64,000 nt of DNA, from the NCBI GenBank assembly GCA_029624815.1, contig JARSSH010000029.1:1-64000 (forward strand), given 5' to 3'. A model generated the notes under the pieces. It worked only from the letters and a program-made list of their open reading frames with translations. It did not search any database and was not told where the DNA came from. Below, piece after piece: positions 25,205 to 32,342 of the stretch. The translations under genes and the position numbers were made by a program. The stretch comes from Candidatus Competibacter sp. Lineage in GTDB: Bacteria; Pseudomonadota; Gammaproteobacteria; Competibacterales; Competibacteraceae. Every line of letters starts with the position of its first letter. Within the stretch, counting starts at the first letter, position 1.

Positions 25205-25723
25205 ATGGCGATGAGCAGCCAGAAATTTATTGCCCGCAACCGGGCTCCACGCGTACAGATCGAGTACGACGTTGAGGTGTACGGTTCGCAGAAGAAGGTG
25301 CAACTGCCGTTCGTGATGGGTGTGATGGCCGATCTGTCCGGTAAGCCGGTCGATCCGCTGGCGCCGGTGGCCGAGCGCAAGTTCCTCGAAATCGATATCG
25401 ACAATTTCGATAGCCGCATGAAGGCCATGAAACCGCGCGCGGCGTTTCGGGTTCCCAACTCGCTCACCGGCGAAGGCGAGTTGAGCGTGGATCTGACCTT
25501 CGAGAGCATGGACGATTTTTCTCCGGCCGCCGTGGCGCGCAAGGTCGATGCCTTGAATCAGTTGTTGCAGGCGCGCGAGCAACTCACCAACCTGATGACC
25601 TACATGGACGGCAAGACCGGCGCCGAGGATCTGATCGCCAAGGTTCTGAACGATCCGGCCCTGCTGCAAGCCCTGGCGTCCGCGCCCAAACCCGAGGGCA
25701 AGACGCCCGCCGCCGAGGAGTGA
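25205..25723 (+). CDS. tssB: T6SS sheath small subunit TssB (VipA/ImpB)
   Basis: A 172-residue sheath protein that pairs with TssC to form the contractile tube. The family start KFIARNRAPRVQIEYDVEVYGSQKKVQLPFVMGVMADLSG is present, along with KFLEIDIDNFDSRMKAMKPRAAFRVPN and the C-terminal helix region RKVDALNQLLQAREQLTNLMTYMDGK. A strong GAGAGG ribosome site precedes ATG 25205. The next gene, tssC, begins six bases after its stop. Confidence 0.97.
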   Translation: MAMSSQKFIARNRAPRVQIEYDVEVYGSQKKVQLPFVMGVMADLSGKPVDPLAPVAERKFLEIDIDNFDSRMKAMKPRAAFRVPNSLTGEGELSVDLTFESMDDFSPAAVARKVDALNQLLQAREQLTNLMTYMDGKTGAEDLIAKVLNDPALLQALASAPKPEGKTPAAEE

Positions 25724-25729
25724 TGAGCC

Positions 25730-27232
25730 ATGGCCGAAACCGACACCAACGCCCAGATCCAGCCCGAAGTCCAAACCGAAACGGTGGAAGCCAGCGAGTT
25801 TGGCTCGCTGTTGCGGCGGGAATTCAAGCCCAAGTCCGATCAGGCCAGGGAGGCGGTCGAGAGCGCCGTCCGCACGCTGGCCGAGCAGGCCCTGCAGCAT
25901 ACGACGCTGATTTCCAGGGACGTCCTCAAGTCCATCGAGTCGATGATCGCCGCCATCGACCGCAAGCTGAGCGAGCAGATCAATCTGATCATGCACCACT
26001 CGGAGTTCCAGCAACTGGAGGGGGCCTGGCGCGGACTGAACTATCTGGTTTCCAACACCGAAACCGACGAGATGTTGAAAATTCGGGTGATGAACATCTC
26101 CAAGAAGGAGTTGGCGAAGAACCTGAAAAAGTTCAAGGGAGTCGCCTGGGATCAAAGCCCGCTCTTCAAGAAGGTCTACGAAGAAGAGTACGGCCAGTTC
26201 GGCGGCCAGCCGTTCGGTTGCCTGGTGGGCGATTACTACTTCGACCATAGCCCGCCGGACGTGGAATTGCTGCGAGGGATGTCGCAGATCGCCGCCGCTT
26301 CTCACACGCCGTTCATCGCCGCCGCCGCGCCCACCACCATGCAGATGGATTCCTGGCAGGAGCTGAGCAATCCGCGCGATCTCACCAAGATCTTCCAGAC
26401 GCCGGAATACGCCGCTTGGCGATCGCTACGCGAATCGGAGGATTCCCGTTACATCGGTTTGGCCATGCCGCGGTTTCTGGCCCGCCAGCCCTACGGGGCC
26501 AAGTCCGACCCGGTCGAGGAATTCGATTTCGAGGAAGATGTGGAAGGCGCCGATCACAACAAATATGCCTGGGCCAATTCGGCCTATGCGATGGCCACCA
26601 ACATCACCCGGGCCTTCAAGCTGTATGGTTGGTGCACCCGGATTCGTGGCATCGAATCCGGCGGCGCGGTGGAAAATCTGCCGACTCATACCTTCCCGAC
26701 CGACGATGGCGGCGTGGACATGAAGTGCCCGACCGAAATCGCCATCAGCGACCGGCGCGAGGCGGAGTTGGCCAAGAACGGCTTCATGCCGCTGATCCAC
26801 AAGAAAAACAGCGACTTCGCGGCTTTCATCGGCGCCCAGTCGTTGCAAAAGCCGGCCGAGTACGACGATCCGGACGCCACCGCCAACGCCAATCTGTCGG
26901 CCCGCCTGCCCTATCTGTTCGCGGTCTGCCGCTTCGCGCACTACCTGAAATGCATGGTCCGCGACAAGATCGGTTCGTTTAAGGAACGCGATCAGTTGCA
27001 GCTCTGGTTGCAGGAATGGATTTACAACTACGTGGACGGCAATCCCGCCATTTCCAGTGACGAGACCAAGGCCATGAAACCCTTGGCCGCCGCCGAGGTG
27101 GTGGTGGAGGAGGTGGAAGGCAATCCAGGCTACTACACCTCGAAGTTCTTCCTGCGCCCCCACTACCAACTGGAAGGGCTGACCGTGTCGTTGCGCCTGG
27201 TGTCCAAGTTGCCTTCGATCAAGGGAGGTTGA
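25730..27232 (+). CDS. tssC: T6SS sheath large subunit TssC (VipB/ImpC)
   Basis: A 500-residue main sheath subunit. Conserved blocks include EFQQLEGAWRGLNYLVSNTETDEMLKIRVMNISKKEL, GQPFGCLVGDYYFDHSPPDVELLRGMSQIAAASHTPFIAAAAP, FLARQPYGAKSDPVEEFDFEED, and the C-terminal VEEVEGNPGYYTSKFFLRPHYQLEGLTVSLRLVSKLP. Contraction of the TssBC sheath drives the Hcp tube outwards; ClpV then recycles it. The single TssC is full length. A 250-base gap with its own promoter separates it from hcp. Confidence 0.97.
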   Translation: MAETDTNAQIQPEVQTETVEASEFGSLLRREFKPKSDQAREAVESAVRTLAEQALQHTTLISRDVLKSIESMIAAIDRKLSEQINLIMHHSEFQQLEGAWRGLNYLVSNTETDEMLKIRVMNISKKELAKNLKKFKGVAWDQSPLFKKVYEEEYGQFGGQPFGCLVGDYYFDHSPPDVELLRGMSQIAAASHTPFIAAAAPTTMQMDSWQELSNPRDLTKIFQTPEYAAWRSLRESEDSRYIGLAMPRFLARQPYGAKSDPVEEFDFEEDVEGADHNKYAWANSAYAMATNITRAFKLYGWCTRIRGIESGGAVENLPTHTFPTDDGGVDMKCPTEIAISDRREAELAKNGFMPLIHKKNSDFAAFIGAQSLQKPAEYDDPDATANANLSARLPYLFAVCRFAHYLKCMVRDKIGSFKERDQLQLWLQEWIYNYVDGNPAISSDETKAMKPLAAAEVVVEEVEGNPGYYTSKFFLRPHYQLEGLTVSLRLVSKLPSIKGG

Positions 27233-27344
27233 AGTCGGGGAGGCTAGGGATCTGGACGGGTCAGAGTGGACTCCAAAGGGTTCGTTCTGAGCCGTTCACA
27301 GGGAAGAATATTGAAATAAGTCGTTAAAACAATAGCTTGTGTTT

Positions 27345-27360
27345 TGGCACACAAGGTGCA
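27345..27360 (+). promoter_or_regulatory. Sigma-54-like promoter upstream of hcp
   Basis: TGGCACACAAGGTGCA fits the -24 (TGGCAC) and -12 (TGCA) boxes at exact spacing, with one mismatch in the -12 element. It lies 125 bases upstream of the hcp start, in the only long gap of the rightward T6SS operon (27233-27485). RpoN control of hcp units is known from several gammaproteobacterial T6SS. A short inverted repeat (CTTGTG ... CACAAG, 27336-27355) overlaps it. The rest of the gap holds no gene that I can see. Confidence 0.65.
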
Positions 27361-27485
27361 ATCTCTAGAGCGACGACGGAACTTCCAGTCTTTTACGCCC
27401 AAGATCGGGCGGGAAAGGCGCCGTTGCTCGCAGGGGCGGGGCGACCCGCCGGCAGTTTCCATACCCACATCGAGAGGATACGATC

Positions 27486-27974
27486 ATGGCTGATGCATTT
27501 TTGAAAATTGGCGACGTGAAGGGCGAGTGCAAGGATCACGAGTTCAAGGAGTGGATCGAAGTATTGAGCTGGAGTTGGGGCGCCAGCCAGCTGGGCACCG
27601 CCGGGCACGGCACCGGTTTGGGCGCCAGCAAGGTGAGCTTGCAGGATTTCAGCTACACCATGCACTTCTGCGCCGCTTCGCCCGAACTGCTGCTGTCGTG
27701 TTGCTCGGGCCACCACTACCCCGAGGCCACCCTGGTGATGCGCAAGCCGACCGGCAAGGACGGCGGGCAGAAGAAATTCCTGGAGTTCAAGTTCAAGGAC
27801 GTTCTGGTCAGCAGCTACCAGACCGGTGGCAGCGACGGCGCGGGTCTGCCGGTCGAGAGCCTGTCGCTGAACTTCACCAACATGACCCAGGAATACTTCA
27901 CCCAGGATGAGAAGGGTGCGACCAAATCGGCTGGCAAGGCCGGCTGGGACGTCAAGACCAACAAGAAGGTTTGA
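27486..27974 (+). CDS. hcp: T6SS tube protein Hcp (TssD)
   Basis: A 162-residue Hcp that forms hexameric rings stacked into the inner tube and also carries small effectors. Family features: MADAFLKIGDVKGECKDHEFKEWIEVLSWSWGAS, VSLQDFSYTMHFCAASPELLLSCCSGHHYPEATLVMRK, and VLVSSYQTGGSDG...LPVESLSLNFTNMTQEYFTQDEKG. GAGAGGATACGATC before the ATG supplies a ribosome site. The independent promoter upstream suggests this gene is made in excess over the rest of the cluster. Confidence 0.97.
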   Translation: MADAFLKIGDVKGECKDHEFKEWIEVLSWSWGASQLGTAGHGTGLGASKVSLQDFSYTMHFCAASPELLLSCCSGHHYPEATLVMRKPTGKDGGQKKFLEFKFKDVLVSSYQTGGSDGAGLPVESLSLNFTNMTQEYFTQDEKGATKSAGKAGWDVKTNKKV

Positions 27975-28081
27975 CGGTAAGGGAGCTTTCGTTTCGGGGT
28001 CAAGACGCGAATTCCGCGCATTCGGACGGCGTTTGGTCCGGGTGCGCGGCGTTTTCCTTCCAACCAGCGGGACACGCCGTT

Positions 28082-28912
28082 ATGCAAGCCGAGCAAAGTG
28101 TACGCGAAGGCCGTTTGCAGGACGCCTTGGCCGAATTGCAAGCGCAGGTGCGCAAGGAACCCGCCAACGCCAGATACCGTATTTTCCTGTTTCAGTTGCT
28201 GGCGGTGCTGGGCCAGTGGGAACGGGCATCGAACCAGTTGAACGTGCTGGAGGAAATGGATCCGGAATCCCTGCCGATGGTGCAGACCTACCGCGAAGCC
28301 ATCCGCTGCGAGTTGCTGCGCGCCGAGGTATTCGCCGGCCGCCGTTCGCCGCTGATTTTCGGCGACCCTGAACCGTGGATGGCGTTGTTGCTGGAAGCGC
28401 TGCAGTTGACCGCCGGTGGTCATCACGCCCAGGCCCAAGTGGCGCGCGACCAGGCGTTCGAGGGCGCGGCGGCGACGTCGGGAACGCTGGACGGCCAGCC
28501 GTTCGAGTGGCTCGCCGACGCCGACCCGCGGTTGGGACCGATGCTGGAGGCCGTCATCAACGGTCGTTACTACTGGATCCCCTGGCAGCGGATCCGCACG
28601 CTCGCGCTCGAACAGCCCAGCGACCTACGCGACTATGTCTGGATGCCCGCTGGCTTTACCTGGGCCAACGGCGGTGAAACCGTGGGCCTGATTCCGTCGC
28701 GCTATCCTGGCTCGCAGACCAGCGCCGATCCACAGGTGCAACTGGGTCGCAAGACTGAATGGCCGGAGCAGGAGGGCGGGATCTATTCAGGCATTGGCCA
28801 GCGTATGTTGGCCACCGATCGGAACGAATATCCGTTGCTCGATATTCGACGAATCGAGCTGATCGTTCCGGAAGCCGCGCCACAAGCGACGACCGATTCC
28901 GGCGATGGCTGA
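28082..28912 (+). CDS. tagJ: T6SS accessory protein TagJ (ImpE)
   Basis: A 276-residue TagJ/ImpE protein, which in other species binds the TssB N-terminus and may modulate ClpV-driven sheath recycling. It opens with TPR-like helices (AEQSVREGRLQDALAELQAQVRKEPANARYRIFLFQLLAVLGQWERASNQLNVL). The ImpE domain follows (PFEWLADADPRLGPMLEAVINGRYYWIPWQRI, SDLRDYVWMPAGFTWANGGETVGLIPSRYPGS). The open frame continues upstream to a TTG overlapping hcp, but ATG 28082 gives the normal family start. It overlaps tssE by eight bases. Confidence 0.9.
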   Translation: MQAEQSVREGRLQDALAELQAQVRKEPANARYRIFLFQLLAVLGQWERASNQLNVLEEMDPESLPMVQTYREAIRCELLRAEVFAGRRSPLIFGDPEPWMALLLEALQLTAGGHHAQAQVARDQAFEGAAATSGTLDGQPFEWLADADPRLGPMLEAVINGRYYWIPWQRIRTLALEQPSDLRDYVWMPAGFTWANGGETVGLIPSRYPGSQTSADPQVQLGRKTEWPEQEGGIYSGIGQRMLATDRNEYPLLDIRRIELIVPEAAPQATTDSGDG

Positions 28913-29420
28913 ACTCACGCCCAAGGAACGGCTGCAACCTTCGCTGTTGGATCGCCTGACCGACGATGAGCCGGAAAAGCCGCAGGAGTCGCGCGATAGG
29001 CGGGTGTTGTCCACGAACCGCCTGCGCGAATGTGTGCTGCGCGATTTGGCTTGGCTGTTCAACGCCAGCCGGATGCCGGACGACAGCGAAATCGAGCGAT
29101 ATCCCTTCGCTGCCCGGTCGACCATCAATTTTGGCCTGCCGCCGCTGGCTGGGGTGACGGCCCGCAGTCTGGACGTGGATGGGCTGGAGCTCATCCTGCG
29201 TCAAGTGATCCTGGACTTCGAACCGCGCATCCTGCGCAATTCGTTGCGGGTGCATACGGCGTTTACCGAGGAGCGCATGAACCATAACGCGCTGACCTTC
29301 GAGATCGATGGAGAATTATGGGGGCAGCCCATGCCCCTGCAATTGTATTGGAAAACCGAGATCGATCTGGAAAGTGGTCAGGTCAAGGTCGAGGAAACCA
29401 ACCGGACGAGGGAGCGCTGA
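28905..29420 (+). CDS. tssE: T6SS baseplate protein TssE (gp25-like)
   Basis: A 171-residue baseplate wedge protein related to phage T4 gp25. Seen: QPSLLDRLTDDEPEK at the start, RECVLRDLAWLFNAS, a FGLPPLAGVT loop, and the gp25 core LELILRQVILDFEPRILRNSLRV (which includes the EPRI motif) followed by ALTFEIDGELWGQPMPLQLYWKTEIDLESG. It overlaps both neighbours, so it is translated as part of the tagJ-tssE-tssF-tssG chain. Confidence 0.95.
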   Translation: MAELTPKERLQPSLLDRLTDDEPEKPQESRDRRVLSTNRLRECVLRDLAWLFNASRMPDDSEIERYPFAARSTINFGLPPLAGVTARSLDVDGLELILRQVILDFEPRILRNSLRVHTAFTEERMNHNALTFEIDGELWGQPMPLQLYWKTEIDLESGQVKVEETNRTRER

Positions 29421-31297
29421 TGGATGCCCGCCTGCTCGAATACTACAACCGGGAACTCCAACACCTGCGCGAGTTGGGCGGGGAATTCGCCCGCGAATTC
29501 CCGAAGATCGCCGGTCGGCTGGGGCTGGAGGGGTTCGAGTGCGCCGATCCCTACGTCGAGCGATTGCTGGAGGGTTTCAGCTTCCTGGCGGGGCGGGTGC
29601 AGCTCAAGATGGACGCCGAATTCCCGCGGTTTACCCAGCATTTGCTGGAGATCGTCTATCCGCATTATCTGGCGCCGACGCCGTCGATGCTGGTGGCCCG
29701 CTTCCAACCGGATTCGACCGAAGGCGCGCTCGAACAGGGGTTCGTGATTCCCCGCGACAGCCAACTGCGCAGCCAGCTTGGCAAGGGGGATCAGACCCCC
29801 TGCGAGTACCGGACCGCCCATGACGTGACGCTGTGGCCGCTGGAACTGACCGAGGCGCAATATTTCGCCGGCCGGGAACCGGTGGCGCAGCTCGATCTGC
29901 CGGATCTGGCCAAGGTCCGCGCCGGCATCCGGCTGCGCCTGCGCACGACGCTGCCGGGCTTGCCCTTCAACAAGTTGGCGTTGACCCAATTGCCGTTGTA
30001 CCTGCACGGCAGCGAAGCCATGCCGGCCCGGCTGTACGAGCAATTGCTGGCCAACGCGGTGATGGTGGTGGCGCGACCCGGTCAGCGGCCGGCGCCCTGG
30101 TACGAGATCGCGGCCAAGCACGAGATCCGGCGACTCGGTTTCGAAGACGAGCAGGCGCTGTTGCCTTGCACGCCACCCTCGTTTCAGGGCTACCGGCTGT
30201 TGCACGAGTATTTTTCCTTCCCGCAGCGCTACCTGTTCGTGGAATTGGGTGGTTTGGGGCCGGCGGTGCGTCGCTGCGCGGATTGTGAACTGGAAGTCTT
30301 GATCCTGCTCAACCGCGCCGACCCGACGCTGGAAAACGTGGTGGCGGCGGAAAATTTCGCCCTGTTCTGCGCGCCCGCGATCAATCTGTTTCCCAAGCGG
30401 GCCGACCGTATTCACTTGAGTGATCAGGTGGCCGAACATCACTTGGTGCCGGATCGCACCCGACCGATGGATTTCGAGGTCTACCAGATCAGCGGAGTGA
30501 CCGGAATCGGTCCCGAAGGCGAAGAGCAGGACTTTCTACCGTTCTACGCCAGCTATGATCGGATCGACCAGCGCCAACAGCGTTCCTACTACACACTGCA
30601 CCGGTTGCCGCGCCTATTGTCCAGGCAGCAGCGGCGCGATGGGCCGCGTTCGAGTTATGTGGGCAGCGAAGTTTTTTTGTCGCTGGTGGATGCCGACGAA
30701 GCGCCCTATCGTGGCAACTTGCGACAACTGGCGGTCACCACCTGGTGCACCAACCGTGATTTGCCCCTGCTCATGCCGATCGGGCGGGGTGACACCGATT
30801 TTACGTTGGCCTCCGGGGCGCCGGTCGGCGCCGTGCGCTGTCTGGCCGGACCCACTCGGCCATGGCCTTCCCACGCGCACGGCGACACCGCTTGGCGGCT
30901 GATCAGCCATCTGTCCCTGAACTATCTGTCGTTGGCCGATACCGATGCCCGCCAGGGCGCCGTGGCGCTCCGAGAGTTGCTGGCGCTGTATGGCAGTCTG
31001 GCGGAAATGACCGTTCGCCGGCAGGTCGATGGAGTTTGTTCGGTACAGGCCATACCGGTGACCCGGCGTGCGCCGATTCCCGGTCCGATCGCCTTCGCCC
31101 GCGGATTGGAGGTAACCGTGACCTTGGACGAAGCCGCCTTCGAAGGGGTGGGCATCCTGCTGTTGGGCGCGGTGCTGGAACAGTTTTTCGCCAAGTACGC
31201 TTCCATCAATTCCTTCACCGAAACGGTCGTTAGATCGACCGAGCGGGGCGAGATCGCTCGATGGCCAGCCCGGATCGGACGCAGGCATACGCTGTAG
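29420..31297 (+). CDS. tssF: T6SS baseplate protein TssF (VasA/ImpG)
   Basis: A 625-residue TssF. It starts MDARLLEYYNRELQHLRELGGEFAREFPKIAGRLGL and continues DPYVERLLEGFSFLAGRVQLKMDAEFPRFTQHLLEIVYPHYLAPTPSM, the diagnostic first 90 residues. Its C-terminal end has GVGILLLGAVLEQFFAKYASINSFTETVVRS. The ATG shares a base with the tssE stop (TGATG, 29418-29422), preceded by a GAGGGAG ribosome site. TssF with TssG and TssK builds the baseplate wedge. Confidence 0.97.
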   Translation: MDARLLEYYNRELQHLRELGGEFAREFPKIAGRLGLEGFECADPYVERLLEGFSFLAGRVQLKMDAEFPRFTQHLLEIVYPHYLAPTPSMLVARFQPDSTEGALEQGFVIPRDSQLRSQLGKGDQTPCEYRTAHDVTLWPLELTEAQYFAGREPVAQLDLPDLAKVRAGIRLRLRTTLPGLPFNKLALTQLPLYLHGSEAMPARLYEQLLANAVMVVARPGQRPAPWYEIAAKHEIRRLGFEDEQALLPCTPPSFQGYRLLHEYFSFPQRYLFVELGGLGPAVRRCADCELEVLILLNRADPTLENVVAAENFALFCAPAINLFPKRADRIHLSDQVAEHHLVPDRTRPMDFEVYQISGVTGIGPEGEEQDFLPFYASYDRIDQRQQRSYYTLHRLPRLLSRQQRRDGPRSSYVGSEVFLSLVDADEAPYRGNLRQLAVTTWCTNRDLPLLMPIGRGDTDFTLASGAPVGAVRCLAGPTRPWPSHAHGDTAWRLISHLSLNYLSLADTDARQGAVALRELLALYGSLAEMTVRRQVDGVCSVQAIPVTRRAPIPGPIAFARGLEVTVTLDEAAFEGVGILLLGAVLEQFFAKYASINSFTETVVRSTERGEIARWPARIGRRHTL

Positions 31298-32292
31298 CTC
31301 TATTCGAGACGCTACGGCACAAGCCGTATACCTTCCATTTCTTCCAGGCCCTGCGGCGGCTGGAGTGTCTGTATCGCGATAAGCCCCGATTGGGTAAGGC
31401 AACGCGGTTGAGCGACGACCCCGTGCGTCTGGCGCAGGAGCCGTCGATGGCTTTTGCGCCAGCCACGCTGGCGGCCTTCGATCCGGGCGACGAGGGTCGG
31501 CCGCCGCGTTTGTCCGAATATTTTCTGGGGCTTTTTGGTCCGCACGGACCGTTGCCGCTGCATCTGACCGAATACGCGCGCGACCGGTCGCGCAATTACG
31601 ACGACCGGACCTTCGCCTGGTTTGCCGATGTCTTTCACCACCGGATGCTGAGCCTGTTTTACCGGGCATGGGCGGATACCCAACCAACCATCAGTTTCGA
31701 CCGGCCGGAAACCGACCGTTTCAATGTCTATGTCGGCGCTCTGTGCGGTTTGGGCATGCCGTCGTTGTGGAATCGGGACACGGTGCCGGATCTGGCCAAG
31801 TTTCATTACGCCGGTCGCCTGGTCGGTCAGACTCGAAACCCCGAGGGCCTGCAAGCGATCCTGGCGGATTTTTTTAAACTGCCGGTGGCGGTCGAGAGCT
31901 TTATCGGGCACTGGTTGCCGTTGTCCGAGGCCAGCCGTTGCCGGTTGGGGGAAGCGCCGGCCACTGGACTGCTGGGAGCGACGGTGGTGATCGGCGAACG
32001 GGTGTGGGATTGTCAGTACAAGTTCCGAATCGTCATGGGGCCGATGAGCCTGGTGGAATTTCAGCGCTTTTTACCCGGTGGCGCCAGCCTGCGGCGGTTG
32101 GTCGACTGGGTGCGCAACTATACCGGCGACGAACTGTTATGGGATGTGAATCTGATCCTCCGCAAGGAGGAAGTGCCGCCGTTGCGATTGGGCGAGGGAT
32201 CGCGGTTGGGCTGGACGACGTGGCTGACCAGCCAGCCACTGGATCGCGACGCTGACGATCTGAAGCTGGACGCCGTTATCTACTGCACCTGA
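31261..32292 (+). CDS. tssG: T6SS baseplate protein TssG (VasB/ImpH)
   Basis: A 343-residue TssG partner of TssF. Conserved stretches: FHFFQALRRLECLYRDKPRLGKATRLSDDPVRLAQEPSMAFAP, LFGPHGPLPLHLTEYARDR, FADVFHHRMLSLFYRAWAD, and GLRQ-type C-terminal GPMSLVEFQRFLPGG. It begins 37 bases inside the end of tssF in another frame, typical of tight coupling between the two. Confidence 0.96.
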   Translation: MASPDRTQAYAVALFETLRHKPYTFHFFQALRRLECLYRDKPRLGKATRLSDDPVRLAQEPSMAFAPATLAAFDPGDEGRPPRLSEYFLGLFGPHGPLPLHLTEYARDRSRNYDDRTFAWFADVFHHRMLSLFYRAWADTQPTISFDRPETDRFNVYVGALCGLGMPSLWNRDTVPDLAKFHYAGRLVGQTRNPEGLQAILADFFKLPVAVESFIGHWLPLSEASRCRLGEAPATGLLGATVVIGERVWDCQYKFRIVMGPMSLVEFQRFLPGGASLRRLVDWVRNYTGDELLWDVNLILRKEEVPPLRLGEGSRLGWTTWLTSQPLDRDADDLKLDAVIYCT

Positions 32293-32342
32293 CTACTTCA
32301 TTGTCAATGACATCTTAACAACGCCACTGGAGTCTGAATCTT

